From NCBI GenBank assembly GCA_016718035.1, contig JADKEK010000009.1, positions 186,001 through 250,000 of the forward strand: a DNA stretch of 64,000 bases, given 5' to 3'. Both the position numbers and the translations under genes were made by a program. The DNA comes from Bacteroidota bacterium. Lineage in GTDB: Bacteria; Bacteroidota; Bacteroidia; Chitinophagales; BACL12. Of this stretch, positions 18,774 to 29,274 are shown piece by piece (within the stretch, counting starts at the first letter, position 1; each line of letters opens with the position of its first letter). The notes under the pieces were generated by a model. The model saw only the letters and a list, made by a program, of their open reading frames with translations, was not told the origin of the DNA and ran no database searches.

Positions 18774-19598
18774 ATGGCTCAACAATTATTAAAAGGAAAA
18801 AGAGGAATTATTTTCGGCGCCTTAGATGAAAGTTCTATAGCATGGAAGGTTGCAGAAAAATGTTTTGAACAAGGTGCTACATTCACACTTACCAATGCTC
18901 CAATTGCTATGCGTATGGGTGCTATTAATCAGTTAGCAGAAAAATGCAATGCTGAGATTATTCCGGCTGATGCAACCAGCATTGAAGATTTGGAAAAATT
19001 AATTAGCCGTTCAGTAGAAGTTTTAGGCGGTAAAATAGATTTTATTTTACACTCAATAGGTATGAGTCCAAACGTTCGTAAAAATCGTGCATATACTGAT
19101 TTGAGTTACGAATTTTTAATGAAAACTTTGGATGTATCTGCTGTTTCATTTCACAAAGTATTACAAACTGCTTATAAACAAGATGCCATCAGCGAATGGG
19201 GAAGCGTTTTAGGTTTAACCTACATTGCAGCACAACGCACATTCCCAAGTTATAGCGATATGGCTGAAGCAAAAGCAACACTTGAAAGTATTGGTCGCAG
19301 CTTTGGATATCATTATGGTAAACACCGTAAAGTGCGCGTGAATACTATTTCACAATCACCAACATGGACAACTGCCGGAAGTGGTGTTAAAGGATTTGAT
19401 GCATTTTTTAATTATGCCGATAAATTATCACCACTTGGCAATGCCAGCGCTGATGCCTGTGCCGATTATTGTGTATTTATGTTCAGCGATTTAAGTAGAA
19501 TGATTACCATGCAGAATTTATATCACGATGGCGGATTTAGTTCAGTAGGTGTTAGTCAAGAGATTATGGATATGCTGATGGGCGATAGCGAAGCATAA
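18774..19598 (+). CDS. fabI: enoyl-[acyl-carrier-protein] reductase FabI
   Basis: 274 residues. FabI is an SDR-fold enzyme that reduces enoyl-ACP with NAD(P)H in the last step of each fatty-acid elongation cycle. The FabI-specific nucleotide-binding start is GIIFGALDESSIAW rather than the classical TGxxxGxG; FILHSIGMSP follows. The active-site pattern is Tyr150, Tyr160 and Lys167 (Y-x6-K in SYSDMAEAK), and the substrate-binding loop follows RVNTISQSPTWTTAGSG. Variants in this loop set triclosan sensitivity in other FabI proteins. Own terminator downstream; a weak TATTTTCG box lies at 18739. Confidence 0.96.
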   Translation: MAQQLLKGKRGIIFGALDESSIAWKVAEKCFEQGATFTLTNAPIAMRMGAINQLAEKCNAEIIPADATSIEDLEKLISRSVEVLGGKIDFILHSIGMSPNVRKNRAYTDLSYEFLMKTLDVSAVSFHKVLQTAYKQDAISEWGSVLGLTYIAAQRTFPSYSDMAEAKATLESIGRSFGYHYGKHRKVRVNTISQSPTWTTAGSGVKGFDAFFNYADKLSPLGNASADACADYCVFMFSDLSRMITMQNLYHDGGFSSVGVSQEIMDMLMGDSEA

Positions 19599-19613
19599 CT
19601 TATTCCACTATAT

Positions 19614-19655
19614 AAAAAAAACGAGGTGCATTAAATTACACCTCGTTTTTTTTTT
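19614..19655 (+). terminator. rho-independent terminator of fabI
   Basis: AAAAAAACGAGGTG (cattaaatta) CACCTCGTTTTTTTTT: perfect 9-10 bp stem with A and T runs. Confidence 0.88.
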
Positions 19656-19902
19656 GCATAAATTGCAACTCATTGAATGTGAGTGCATTTAATCATATTT
19701 ACGTCTCATTCAAATTGCAATTTCCTATTGAATACTCAACGCTGAAACGTTGGTCTCAATTTACCTTTTCAAAAAAAATAGCCAATTTATTTGTATATAC
19801 ATACATTTTAAGTATATTTGAAATTCTTCTTCAGGCAGGCACACTTTGTTTTTAATAGCCGCAAGCAACATTTACATGATTTGATTTTCAAACCATAATA
19901 GA

Positions 19903-21093
19903 TTGCTTATGTACATTTACAAACGAAAAACAAAGCTGGCTTTTCAGTTTCTTTTACTCACAGTATGTTACTGTCAGGTTAATGCGCAGATAACCTATAC
20001 AACATTGATAAATGGTGCTTGGAACAACCCTGCAGTTTGGTCAACAGATGGTATTACACCATGTGCTTGCACACCGGGATATATTTTAAGTAATACAAAT
20101 ATTGTAATTAATCATACCAGTACATTAAGTACCGATTTAAATATTGGTCTTGATGCAACTGTTGAAATCAGCACCCTTGGTATTATAAATGGTTCAACCC
20201 GTGATGTAGTGGTTGAAAACGGAGGATATATTGAAACATTTGGCCCTATAAATGTAGCATCAATTGAAATTGAATTGGGAGGTGAAGGAATATTTCATGA
20301 TGTTGTTACTTGTGTAGATAAATTCAGGGTTGAAGGGCATGCACAAATTGATACATTAGTTACTGTATTGGATGGAGATATTGAAGTAAAGGAAACAGGT
20401 GTATTGGATATATTAGTCCCTTATATTGAAGTTGATGTTCCAAATGGTGAATTCAAAGTAGATGGTATACTTAACATGAATAATACATGTTTATATATTT
20501 TGAATGGGGACTTTAGGAATAAAATTACCGGTACAATTAACGGCAGTCAATATATTGAAGTAATGAACGGTGAAATTCGCGATGAAGGTGTTTGGCCGGC
20601 AAGCGTTTCATGGTGCGCAAGTGGATTGGCGACAACAATGCCATTTGCAGAAAATTGCGGTGGTTGTAACTTATTGTTACCTATTGAAATTACTGATTTT
20701 ACAGCAACCATGCAAAACCAGCTAATTGCTTTATCCTGGGAAATTCCTAATAAATTACCTACACCACATTTCGATATTTATCGGTTAGTTGAAACAAATA
20801 CTAACTGGGAGAAAATTGCATCTGTTATTAATTCTTCCCCTCAAACAGTTTTTTATTTTTATGATGCACCTGAACAACCCGGCTACCATTATTACCAGTT
20901 AGGTTTTTTTGACGAATCAGGAGCATATCACAAAAGTGAAATCATCAGTATAATGAATCCAGTTCAAAACAAAATTATTTACGGGTATTATACTTTAAGT
21001 GGGAATATGATAACTATGAATTACAATCAATTACCGTTTGGAATTTTTATCGAATCGTCCAATATGGGAAATACCTTAGTGATTATTAAATAA
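19903..21093 (+). CDS. secreted beta-solenoid-like protein with T9SS-type C-terminus
   Basis: 396 residues (ATG at 19909 is an equally good start). Signal peptide with hydrophobic 14-25 and cleavage after VNAQ. The segment 30-230 has regularly spaced short strands (DLNIGLDATVEIS, VVVENGGYIETFG, DIEVKETGVLDI, GEFKVDGILNM), as in right-handed beta-solenoid adhesins. A fibronectin-III-like segment follows (LPIEITDFTATMQNQLIALS, then HFDIYRL). The last ~40 residues (LSGNMITMNYNQLPFGIFI ... VIIK) look like a shortened type A sorting domain. Probably a cell-surface protein; ligand unknown. The 300 nt upstream of its start back to fabI's terminator hold no clear gene. Confidence 0.72.
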   Translation: MLMYIYKRKTKLAFQFLLLTVCYCQVNAQITYTTLINGAWNNPAVWSTDGITPCACTPGYILSNTNIVINHTSTLSTDLNIGLDATVEISTLGIINGSTRDVVVENGGYIETFGPINVASIEIELGGEGIFHDVVTCVDKFRVEGHAQIDTLVTVLDGDIEVKETGVLDILVPYIEVDVPNGEFKVDGILNMNNTCLYILNGDFRNKITGTINGSQYIEVMNGEIRDEGVWPASVSWCASGLATTMPFAENCGGCNLLLPIEITDFTATMQNQLIALSWEIPNKLPTPHFDIYRLVETNTNWEKIASVINSSPQTVFYFYDAPEQPGYHYYQLGFFDESGAYHKSEIISIMNPVQNKIIYGYYTLSGNMITMNYNQLPFGIFIESSNMGNTLVIIK

Positions 21094-21157
21094 AAGAAGA
21101 ATTCAATCGGTTATGACATGCGCTGTATCATATAAGAACAAAATGTCTTAAATGAAT

Positions 21158-21547
21158 TTATGTGTGTGCAGCAATCGCAATAATATGCCCGTCAAAATCC
21201 TGGATGTAACCTACTGTATCGCTCCAATCTCTTTTTTCAATTGCACTTACTAATATTGCACCGTTAGCTATTGCATTGTTAAATACGGTATTTATATCTT
21301 CAACAATTATATACAATTCATTGCGTGGGATTCCGTTTCCGGTATTCGGATGTTTGGTAACTGGCAATAATATTTTTGCAATACCGTTTTCAGGCATTAG
21401 TCCCAATTTCAAGTTTGGCAATAATTGAAATTCACACATGCCCGGCACATCAAGTATAGGCTCCTGCTGTAATAATGCAGCATAAAAATCGCGGCTCCGA
21501 TTTTGGTCGGCAACATAAAAAATTATTTCGCAGGAATTAATTTGCAT
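21158..21547 (-). CDS. VOC-family (glyoxalase-like) protein
   Basis: 129 residues with the two beta-alpha-beta-beta-beta modules of the vicinal-oxygen-chelate fold: IIFYVADQNRSRDFYAALL at the start of module 1 and IIVEDINTVFNNAIANGA in module 2, ending with DFDGHIIAIA. The usual metal-ligand positions are only partly kept, so it could be a binding or resistance-type VOC protein rather than an enzyme. It follows the HxlR regulator by 9 nt in the same orientation, so it is probably under that regulator's control. Cytoplasmic; substrate unknown. Confidence 0.82.
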   Translation of the reverse strand: MQINSCEIIFYVADQNRSRDFYAALLQQEPILDVPGMCEFQLLPNLKLGLMPENGIAKILLPVTKHPNTGNGIPRNELYIIVEDINTVFNNAIANGAILVSAIEKRDWSDTVGYIQDFDGHIIAIAAHT

Positions 21548-21556
21548 GAGTAGTAT

Positions 21557-21904
21557 TTATTCTGCCATTTGTAATTGCTGATTATTGATTGTTTTACCCC
21601 AGATTTCCATTTGTTTAAAAATGGAAAGTAATGCCTTACCGGTTTCTGTAAGCGCATATTCCACTTTTGGTGGTGTTGATTTATAATCCATACGACTAAC
21701 AACACCTTGCTCAACTAAGGTTTTTAATGTTTGGGATAACATTTTGTCGTTGATTACCACTAATATTTTTTTCAACTCATTAAATCGTTTTGGTTCATCG
21801 CGTAAATTCCAAATAATAAGGCCTTGCCAACGACCTCCAATAACACTTAATGTGAGGTCTACCGGGCAGTAAAAAAATGTGCCGTTAAGTTTATATGTCT
21901 CCAT
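21557..21904 (-). CDS. HxlR-family transcriptional regulator
   Basis: 115 residues, winged-helix HxlR family. Cys13 in FYCPVD is the conserved N-terminal cysteine that senses thiol stress or electrophiles in members such as YodB and HypR. Family segments: LTLSVIGGRWQGLIIWNL, RFNELKK, SQTLKTLVEQGVVSR, KVEYALTETGKAL. It is the first gene of a two-gene unit with the VOC protein and diverges from the SnoaL-like gene. The 114-nt gap between the divergent starts (21904 and 22018) is the likely operator region. Regulation of both sides is inference. Confidence 0.9.
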   Translation of the reverse strand: METYKLNGTFFYCPVDLTLSVIGGRWQGLIIWNLRDEPKRFNELKKILVVINDKMLSQTLKTLVEQGVVSRMDYKSTPPKVEYALTETGKALLSIFKQMEIWGKTINNQQLQMAE

Positions 21905-21908
21905 GGCA

Positions 21909-21916
21909 CAAATGTA
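21909..21916 (-). promoter_or_regulatory. -7 promoter element TACATTTG for hxlR-like gene
   Basis: TAnnTTTG on the minus strand ending 4 nt before the ATG, with a TTG about 20 nt farther upstream; suggests a near-leaderless transcript. Confidence 0.6.
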
Positions 21917-22017
21917 AATACAATATTGGCACTACCCAAAACAACAGCACTTCCTTTTTGGTAAGTCTATTGTGTGCAGGAAAAAAGACATTCACCTTTG
22001 CTGTTCAAAATAACGAC

Positions 22018-22704
22018 ATGAAAAAAATAACTTCAATTACATTAATTCTTTTACTTATGACAACAACATCAAAATTGTTTGGGCAACAGCCGGCGAAACT
22101 CATTATTAACCCCATGCCTTCGGCACAGCACAGCGCTGCGGATGAAGCGACACTTGCCACGGCAGTTGCTGTATCACAATCCATTCTCGAGGGGAATTGG
22201 GCAAAGTTGGACGAATTATTAGACGACAATTTTACTTACACCGGCGATGGATATGTATTTACCAAAGACCAATACATTGGGTTTATGCAAGACATGCGCG
22301 CAGCGTTTTCCGATTTTGAAATGATTCTAACAAAATCGGTGGTTGATGGTGAATTTGCTTCTATCCAGTTTACTTCTAATGTAGTAAATACCGGCAAATT
22401 TATGGGAGCACCTGCTAATAAAAAACTTATTCATGTGGATGGCATTTTTATGCGTAACATCAAAAATGGCAAGGTGATGCAAGAATGGCAAACTACCGAT
22501 TTATTGGGCACCATGACTCAAATAGGCGGGGGCGCGTTATTCTTTTATTCTGTTTTTGTTGGAGGATTTGGGGTAAAAACTAAACCACCGGTAAGAAAGG
22601 GCGATGACTTTTTATATGTAGATGGAAAAGTTGTGAATTATGATTTATTGCCTGCCAAAGAGAAAAATAAATATGTGAAAAATTATATGAAGAATAGTAA
22701 ATAA
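22018..22704 (+). CDS. secreted SnoaL/NTF2-like protein
   Basis: 228 residues from the ATG at 22018, which opens with a proper signal peptide (MKKITSITLILLLMTTTSKL, cleavage after FGQ); the farther ATG at 21895 would start inside the divergent hxlR gene and is unlikely. The mature part has the cone-shaped SnoaL/NTF2 fold: ILEGNWAKLDELLDDNFTYTGDG, ASIQFTSNVVNTGKFMG, IHVDGIFMRNIKNGKVMQEW. Homologues include ester cyclases and many binding proteins. A C-terminal extension (KTKPPVRKGDDFLYVDG...) is not part of the fold. Role and ligand unknown; placement opposite an HxlR regulator suggests stress-induced expression. Confidence 0.78.
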   Translation: MKKITSITLILLLMTTTSKLFGQQPAKLIINPMPSAQHSAADEATLATAVAVSQSILEGNWAKLDELLDDNFTYTGDGYVFTKDQYIGFMQDMRAAFSDFEMILTKSVVDGEFASIQFTSNVVNTGKFMGAPANKKLIHVDGIFMRNIKNGKVMQEWQTTDLLGTMTQIGGGALFFYSVFVGGFGVKTKPPVRKGDDFLYVDGKVVNYDLLPAKEKNKYVKNYMKNSK

Positions 22705-22787
22705 ATTGTATTTAAGTTAATTCATTATTAGCTATGTGATTTATGGCGTAAACAGCCGAAACCACAGAGCGCTCAAAGTGAACACAC

Positions 22788-22835
22788 ATAGTCCACAAAA
22801 GGTATTGAACACTTTTTGTGGACTTTATTTTTTTA
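22788..22835 (+). terminator. rho-independent terminator
   Basis: AGTCCACAAAA (loop) TTTTTGTGGACTTTATTTTTTT, about 85 nt after the SnoaL-like gene. Confidence 0.75.
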
Positions 22836-22973
22836 TGCTAATAATTGGGTCAAGAATGGGGCTGAAATAAATTACGGAAATAAATGAAATTGCTAATGGT
22901 GTTTTGTTGTTAAATCGTAAACAACTTGGTTGATGTATTTACTATAATAAATTCGCAACAGTTTATATCGAGA

Positions 22974-24149
22974 TTAATTTTTCACCCATTTAATTATAAA
23001 TGATTCATTGGCCAGATTTATTTTACTAAAATATAAACCGGGGGCTAAGGTTAGAAGATTAGCCTGGTAATTATTATTAAAAGGAACCTGAATTACATTT
23101 CCCTGAATATCGAAAGTAACTATGGATAAGAGATTTATTCCTGCATCAAATTGGAATTGGATATTATTAGTAGCGGGATTTGGTACAACCTTAAAATCAG
23201 CGTAAGTTGATGTTAAAACAGATTCAATTTGTACATAAATACATTCAGATGTATCAGTACAACCATTTTGTGTTACTATAACGGCAAATTCACTATTTTC
23301 ATCAGGAAAATACGTTTGACTGGTTGCATCTTCAATAATTTCATTATCGTAACAATTTATCCATTGATAGGTAGCATCAGTAGCTTCTGCTGTTAATATC
23401 GTAAAATCAGTTACAGTAACATTTGTATTTACTTCAGTAATTACAACATCTACAGCATCAGTTGCTGAACATCCGGGGCCTGCGTTGATATTTACAGTAT
23501 ACGTTCCGGGCTCATTCACTATAATAGCCGAAGAAGTTGCACCAGTGCTCCAAGTATAGGAAATTGGAGCAGACACATAAGTTTTAAAAACATCATCCCA
23601 GGTAACATCAAATTCGCATCTGCCACCTGCATAATTATCTGCCGGTCCTGAAACCTGAACACCATATGGGTCAGGTAAACCTCCTGCTAAATCAGGAACT
23701 ATTTCAAAAGTGTACACTTCACTTTCAGTAATCGGAACAGGAGTATCAATTACAAATGTTTCCCAAAAATTACCTGTGCCGGAAATGGTTACAGTTTCAC
23801 TATATAATAAAGTGCCACCGTTTCCGGTACCGGTAAAAATATTCAAGGTTGCGGTTCCTGTCATTTCATTAAAAAAACCCTGGTCAATTTGCACTAAATC
23901 TCCGGTTACCCCAGCGGTAAACGATTGCCAGGTGCTGTATCCCGGTAAATTTCGCGCACTTTCACCACCGAGGTATAACAATTGTTGCTGGTCTACAGAT
24001 AATTCAACTGCAGTCACAGTAGTTGTCAATTCGACAAACCCGCCTTCGCATAAATTTACCGGACCATCGGGTGAAATTTCGACTTCGCATTGAGCGAAAG
24101 TGTTGTTGGTATAAAACAATACCAGTATTGCGATAAAAATTTTAGGCAT
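22974..24149 (-). CDS. T9SS type A protein with Ig-like/PKD-type segment
   Basis: 391 residues. Signal peptide (IFIAILVLFYTNNTFAQ), then a ~150-residue beta-rich domain of lectin/CUB-like composition, a bacterial Ig/PKD-like repeat ISYTWSTGATSSAIIVNEPG, and a second TYQWINCYDNEIIEDATSQT with several Cys. The C-terminal type A sorting domain starts at FKVVPNPATNN and ends TLAPGLYFSKINLANESFII...KN. It is exported by the T9SS and probably surface-attached. No catalytic motif seen. A TATTTTTG -7 box lies 33 nt upstream of the start. Confidence 0.78.
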   Translation of the reverse strand: MPKIFIAILVLFYTNNTFAQCEVEISPDGPVNLCEGGFVELTTTVTAVELSVDQQQLLYLGGESARNLPGYSTWQSFTAGVTGDLVQIDQGFFNEMTGTATLNIFTGTGNGGTLLYSETVTISGTGNFWETFVIDTPVPITESEVYTFEIVPDLAGGLPDPYGVQVSGPADNYAGGRCEFDVTWDDVFKTYVSAPISYTWSTGATSSAIIVNEPGTYTVNINAGPGCSATDAVDVVITEVNTNVTVTDFTILTAEATDATYQWINCYDNEIIEDATSQTYFPDENSEFAVIVTQNGCTDTSECIYVQIESVLTSTYADFKVVPNPATNNIQFQFDAGINLLSIVTFDIQGNVIQVPFNNNYQANLLTLAPGLYFSKINLANESFIIKWVKN

Positions 24150-24181
24150 AGGTAATTTAAATTAAATGATTGAACAATTTA

Positions 24182-24189
24182 CAAAAATA
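24182..24189 (-). promoter_or_regulatory. -7 promoter element TATTTTTG
   Basis: TAnnTTTG on the minus strand 33 nt before the start at 24149. Confidence 0.5.
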
Positions 24190-24380
24190 TCGCAATAGGT
24201 TGGGAAAATATGTAACAGAAGTTACTGATGGTTGAGTGATAAAAGTCATTTAGGGCAATTTATTTATAATACGCATGCAAATATGTGGTTGATCAAACTT
24301 AATTATGGGTCGGAGATCCGAATTCGGTGCAACATTAGAGGCTGAGCAGATCGGAAAATAAAACCGAAAAAAATTTACAC

Positions 24381-26027
24381 TTACAATTTATTTATTAGGT
24401 GATTTATCAGGTTTTTATTTTTTGATTTAATTTGAATCAAATACATTCCTTGGGGAAATCTAAACATGTCAACAATTATGGGCTGACTTCCATCAGCAAT
24501 ACTTTGTTGTAATATTACACCAGAACTATTGTAAATTGCAATATGACATTCTCCCATTGCTTTATCATCAATATTAATAGTTATTGAATGGCTAACCGGG
24601 TTTGGAGCTATTGAATATCCAGATAAAACTTCCTTTTCAACATCCAAAACAAAATCAGGATTTTTGGCATAAACAATTTGACAATCAGAAACGTTGGTAT
24701 CATAATATTCTAACACTTGGTTAGCTCTTTCTTTTAATTTTGAAACAGCATACCAAGCTCTGTATGACGGACCAAGTGAATCAATATACCAATCATCATA
24801 TGCTATAGCAAAAGGAAAGGCAATGTCAAGACATAAAGTATCATTGCTTAAAAATGTTTGAGGTGAAATAGCACCAACAACCCGAGCATCAGATGGTGCA
24901 TGTAAAGAATTTACCGCAGACCAACCTAATGTATCAAAAATATCAGAGGGAAACATGTATCTTGAATTTATTAACCCACCGTAGCCATTATCTCCATAAG
25001 TTTGTGGTGTTCCATCCTTCCAATTGCCTGCTAAATAGTTGATATAATCTTCATCCGTTACGGGCTTACCGATTACTGAAAAGTCATTGTAGTAATTTTT
25101 AAAGGTATACATTGACTCGTTAAGAAAAATCATACCTTGTGCAGGTACATCAAAACCATAATTTGGGGTAGTTGGACCATCACACAAATCCATATTATAA
25201 CCAAAAAACATATTTAAAGTAGTGTCGCATCCAACGTAGTCATCATCGAAAGCACCAACATTAAAATCTGTAAAAACGCCTACTTGAAATTGAGTATAAT
25301 CTATTAATGATCGGTTGATGATTGAATAATTAATAAACAATGTATTATTTAATGCACTGTCTTCAGGAGCATCAAAAGCGTAAGCCATACCATGCAACTC
25401 CAATTTCAATTTTGCACCATCAGTTTCAGTATGTATATCTGCATCATCATTAAAAATAAAATAAGCAGCTTTATCACCTCTGATAATTGGATAATCACCA
25501 TTTTCAGGGTCGTAAATCAAATTATTATTATAATCAAAGAAAGGCGCTAAAATTGGAGATTCACCATTTTCAATATTACCATTGCCAGGCCAGGAAGCAA
25601 TTGAAAGTGGAACTTCGTAACCTGCTGTTGCGAAGTTAGTTATATGATTTTCAATAGTGGGTTTATCACATATCCATACGTTATTATACTTTTCAATATA
25701 ATCAGCATCTGTATAATCCATGGCAACAGGACCAAACCAGAAATCCTGCCCGAATTGCCGGTATATATGTGCTGCTGTGTATTTATTACCTGATACATCT
25801 GTTGCGCCTATCCATAATCCTGCAGAAAAAATAGTTGAAGGCGGATTGTCACCAGTTGGTTTAGGCACATAAAAATATGGGTCAAAGTCTTCTGCTTCCA
25901 TAAACATGCCACCGTCTGCATTTAGCAGCGCTTCAATATTATTAATGTCCATTACTCCATTTTCGAGTACTTGTGCATGTGAGTAAAATAGTGTGAAAAT
26001 CAATACTAGTGTAATTAAAGTTCTCAT
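24381..26027 (-). CDS. secreted T9SS type A protein (large, Bacteroidota-specific family)
   Basis: 548 residues from the ATG at 26027, which starts the signal peptide (MRTLITLVLIFTLFYSHAQ); the ATG at 26048 would add a charged leader. The body starts with INNIEALLNADGGMF and IFSAGLWIGATDVSGNKYTA, a pattern I recognise from a recurrent family of large Bacteroidota secreted proteins of unknown function. It contains repeated tyrosine/aspartate-rich stretches and an acidic surface. The C-terminal type A sorting domain begins at GYSIAPNPVSHS and ends MYLIQIKSKNKNLINHLINKL. Predicted cell-surface or secreted; no enzymatic site identified. Confidence 0.8.
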   Translation of the reverse strand: MRTLITLVLIFTLFYSHAQVLENGVMDINNIEALLNADGGMFMEAEDFDPYFYVPKPTGDNPPSTIFSAGLWIGATDVSGNKYTAAHIYRQFGQDFWFGPVAMDYTDADYIEKYNNVWICDKPTIENHITNFATAGYEVPLSIASWPGNGNIENGESPILAPFFDYNNNLIYDPENGDYPIIRGDKAAYFIFNDDADIHTETDGAKLKLELHGMAYAFDAPEDSALNNTLFINYSIINRSLIDYTQFQVGVFTDFNVGAFDDDYVGCDTTLNMFFGYNMDLCDGPTTPNYGFDVPAQGMIFLNESMYTFKNYYNDFSVIGKPVTDEDYINYLAGNWKDGTPQTYGDNGYGGLINSRYMFPSDIFDTLGWSAVNSLHAPSDARVVGAISPQTFLSNDTLCLDIAFPFAIAYDDWYIDSLGPSYRAWYAVSKLKERANQVLEYYDTNVSDCQIVYAKNPDFVLDVEKEVLSGYSIAPNPVSHSITINIDDKAMGECHIAIYNSSGVILQQSIADGSQPIIVDMFRFPQGMYLIQIKSKNKNLINHLINKL

Positions 26028-26048
26028 AGTTTTAGGTTTATTATACAA

Positions 26049-26417
26049 ATTTGCATTGGTACTTTTTGTAAACTGTCATCACTTTCTCTTTTTATTACAA
26101 TACATTCGGAAATTGCAAACATGTGACAATAAAGGTGTGTATGGGTTTTCAAGATGTTATAATGGTTCAGCAATGCATTCGGAGACCAAGTAGCAGCTTA
26201 ATAAAAACATACTATAATAAGTTACCTTTTGGACTTTAATTGAAGTATCAATTAATTGACATAAAATAACTCAAATTAAAAAATAATTTATTTTAGCGTT
26301 GAAACTATGTTTAATAGAATTGGAATTGTTTATATATTTTATTTATTATAAATAATTTGTGATAATACAAACCTGTTGGTAAAGAGACCCGGGTGCTGTT
26401 GCGCAGAGCTATTAGTG
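26049..26417. other. AT-rich intergenic region, no gene seen
   Basis: About 370 nt between the start of the T9SS protein gene and the clpC terminator. Very AT-rich; short frames only, none with protein-like composition, and no RNA fold that I can recognise. Probably promoter and spacer DNA. Confidence 0.4.
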
Positions 26418-26453
26418 CAAAAAAAATCCTGCAAATAATTTGCAGGATTTTTA
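26418..26453 (-). terminator. rho-independent terminator of clpC
   Basis: AAATCCTGCAAAT / ATTTGCAGGATTT stem flanked by an A run on the left, i.e. a U tract on the minus strand; 19 nt after the clpC stop. Confidence 0.85.
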
Positions 26454-26471
26454 ATTTATTTAAAAATCGAC

Positions 26472-29054
26472 TTAGGCTTTTTCCTCTTCTTTTTCTTCTT
26501 TTTTATCCTTGCCTTTATCTTTTTTCTTTTTTTCTTTTTCTCCGGCAGGATTTAAAATTAAGCCGGCTGCCTCTTTGTCATATTCCACCGAAATGGTATC
26601 ACCTTCTTTAAATTTACCGGAAAGAATACTTTCTGCAAGCGGATCTTCTAGGTATTTTTGAATGGCGCGGTGTAAAGGACGTGCACCGAATTGCGGGTCG
26701 TACCCTTTTTCACTTAAAAATTCTTTGGCGCTATCCTCTAACTGGAGTTTGTAATTTAATGTTTCCAGTCTGTTTTTTACATCGCGCAAAGTGATATCGA
26801 TAATTTTGAAAATATCTTCACGACTTAATGAATTAAATATCACCACATCGTCGATACGATTTAAAAACTCAGGTGAGAAGGTTCGTTTTAATGCTGTTTC
26901 AATTACACCTTTATTATTTTCATCCTGCGCTAATTGTTTAGCCTGGGTAGAAAATCCAACACCTGAACCAAAATCTTTTAACTGACGTGCACCAATATTA
27001 GAAGTCATAATGATTAAGGTATTTTTGAAGTCTATTTTTCTACCTAAACCATCGGTAAGCATACCATCATCTAATACTTGTAATAAAATATTAAAAATAT
27101 CCGGATGCGCTTTTTCAATTTCATCTAATAAAATTACGCTATATGGTTTTCTGCGAACTTTTTCAGTAAGCTGACCACCTTCTTCGTAACCAACGTATCC
27201 CGGAGGCGCACCAATTAATCGGCTCACGCTGAATTTCTCCATGTATTCGCTCATATCGATACGCACCAGCGAATCTTTTGAATCGAATAAATATTCACTC
27301 AACACTTTTGCCAATTCGGTTTTACCAACACCGGTAGGTCCGAGGAAAATAAATGAACCGATTGGTTTTTTCGGGTCTTTTAATCCGACACGATTACGCT
27401 GAATGGCGCGAGTAATTTTCAGAATGGCTTCATCCTGACCAATAACACCGCGGCGTAATTCATCGCCCATGCCTACCAATTTAGTACCTTCACTTTGAGC
27501 GATACGTTTGGTTGGTATACCGGTCATCATAGCTACTACTTCTGCAATATCATCTTCGGTAACCGGATAACGTTCACTTTTAACGTGCTCTTCCCATTTC
27601 GTTTTTTCTTTATCTAAATCTTCGAGCAAACGTTTTTCGGTATCGCGCAATTTTGCTGCTTCTTCGTAGCGCTGACTTTTAACTACTTTATTTTTTTCTT
27701 CTTTTATTTCTTCAATCTGACCTTCGAGTTTTACAATTTCGTCAGGTACGTGAATATTTTTTAAATGCACGCGTGCACCAACTTCATCTAAAACATCAAT
27801 CGCTTTATCCGGAAGGAAACGGTCGGTAATATATCTTGTACTTAAAGTAACACAAGCTTTAATTGCTTCAGTTGAATAAATTACATTGTGAAACTCTTCG
27901 TATTTAGATTTAATATTTGTCAGAATTTCTACTGTTTCTTCAGGTGAAGGTGGATCAACCAATACTTTTTGGAAACGACGGTCTAAAGCGCCATCTTTTT
28001 CAATGTACTGACGATATTCATCTAAAGTGGAAGCACCAATACATTGGAGTTCACCACGTGCTAAAGCCGGTTTAAATATATTAGATGCATCAAGAGAACC
28101 TGTTGCACCACCTGCGCCAACAATGGTATGAATTTCATCGATAAATAAAATCACATCGCGATTTTTTTCGAGTTCGTTCATAATTGCTTTCATACGCTCC
28201 TCAAACTGACCGCGATATTTTGTTCCGGCAACCAATGCTGCAAGATCAAGCATGATAATACGTTTGTCGAATAACACACGTGATACCTTACGCTGAATTA
28301 TACGCAGGGCTAAACCTTCCACAATTGCAGTTTTACCCACACCAGGTTCACCAATTAAAATCGGATTATTTTTCTTGCGGCGGCTTAAGATTTGCGAAAC
28401 ACGTTCAATTTCTTCCTGACGGCCAACAATAGGGTCGAGACGACCTTCTTCGGCAGCACGAGTTACATCGCGGCCAAAATTATCGAGCACAGGCGTTTTT
28501 GATTTTGCATTACCCGGTTTGCGTGGCACATTAAAGCCACGGTCGCCTTTATCCTCTTCTTCAAAACCATCATCTTCCTGTTGGTTGGTTGGAGGAGTAT
28601 CTTTTAAACCTTTATCCTGACGCACATAATCGAGTTCCTGACGGAATACGTCATAGTCCACGTCAAATTGTCCTAAAATCTGTGTTGCGATGTTATCCTT
28701 GTTTTTGAGGATAGACAACATGAGGTGTTCAGTGCCTATTGAATCGCTTTTTAGCACTTTGGCTTCGAGCACAGTTATTTTGAGCACCTTCTCAGCTTGT
28801 TTGGTTAACGGCAGACTGCCTGCATTAAACGGCTGGCGTGAGGTTTTGTCCTTTATGGCATCCTCCACCGTTTTGCGCAACACGGCGATATCTACGTCGA
28901 GGCTCATCAGCACTTTTATGGCAAGACCGTCGCCATCACGTATCAGTCCGAGCAGTAAATGCTCGGTACCAATATGGTCGTGTCCCAGTCGCAGCGCCTC
29001 TTCACGGCTGTAAGAGATCACTTCTTTTACTTTTGGAGAAAATTTTGCGTCCAT
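26472..29054 (-). CDS. clpC: Clp protease ATPase subunit ClpC
   Basis: 860 residues. ClpC is a double-ring AAA+ unfoldase that feeds proteins to ClpP. Order: N-terminal repeat domain (two copies, about 1-145, GTEHLLLGL and [10 protein letters not shown]), AAA-1 with Walker [14 protein letters not shown] and Walker [11 protein letters not shown], a UVR-type middle segment ([20 protein letters not shown]), AAA-2 with [12 protein letters not shown] and ILLDEIEKA, and the C-terminal D2-small domain. The family length is normally about 820-850; here the end carries an extra Lys/Glu tail ([20 protein letters not shown]) of roughly 25 residues. ctsR/mcsA/mcsB are absent nearby, as expected in Bacteroidota. 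Confidence 0.95.
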   Translation of the reverse strand: MDAKFSPKVKEVISYSREEALRLGHDHIGTEHLLLGLIRDGDGLAIKVLMSLDVDIAVLRKTVEDAIKDKTSRQPFNAGSLPLTKQAEKVLKITVLEAKVLKSDSIGTEHLMLSILKNKDNIATQILGQFDVDYDVFRQELDYVRQDKGLKDTPPTNQQEDDGFEEEDKGDRGFNVPRKPGNAKSKTPVLDNFGRDVTRAAEEGRLDPIVGRQEEIERVSQILSRRKKNNPILIGEPGVGKTAIVEGLALRIIQRKVSRVLFDKRIIMLDLAALVAGTKYRGQFEERMKAIMNELEKNRDVILFIDEIHTIVGAGGATGSLDASNIFKPALARGELQCIGASTLDEYRQYIEKDGALDRRFQKVLVDPPSPEETVEILTNIKSKYEEFHNVIYSTEAIKACVTLSTRYITDRFLPDKAIDVLDEVGARVHLKNIHVPDEIVKLEGQIEEIKEEKNKVVKSQRYEEAAKLRDTEKRLLEDLDKEKTKWEEHVKSERYPVTEDDIAEVVAMMTGIPTKRIAQSEGTKLVGMGDELRRGVIGQDEAILKITRAIQRNRVGLKDPKKPIGSFIFLGPTGVGKTELAKVLSEYLFDSKDSLVRIDMSEYMEKFSVSRLIGAPPGYVGYEEGGQLTEKVRRKPYSVILLDEIEKAHPDIFNILLQVLDDGMLTDGLGRKIDFKNTLIIMTSNIGARQLKDFGSGVGFSTQAKQLAQDENNKGVIETALKRTFSPEFLNRIDDVVIFNSLSREDIFKIIDITLRDVKNRLETLNYKLQLEDSAKEFLSEKGYDPQFGARPLHRAIQKYLEDPLAESILSGKFKEGDTISVEYDKEAAGLILNPAGEKEKKKKDKGKDKKEEKEEEKA

Positions 29055-29274
29055 TATATCTTTCCTTCAAATTTTGAACCATCCCTGCAATCCTGACAAA
29101 ATAACAAGGAAAGTTGTGATAAAGTTGTGACTTGATTGTCGTTTTAGTGTAAACGTTACAGTCCAAATAAAATTCCCTTTCCCGGTGTTTTCTAATTGAC
29201 TAACAAATTTGGAAAAAATTTTAATTACTTACCTTCGCAGAGTAAAGTTTATTTTTACACCTAATAACAACAGT

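Noticed and set aside
22227..22704. Phage or plasmid origin near the HxlR/SnoaL region
   Set aside because: The locus holds ordinary chromosomal genes with standard promoters; no integrase, replication or mobilisation gene is in the window.
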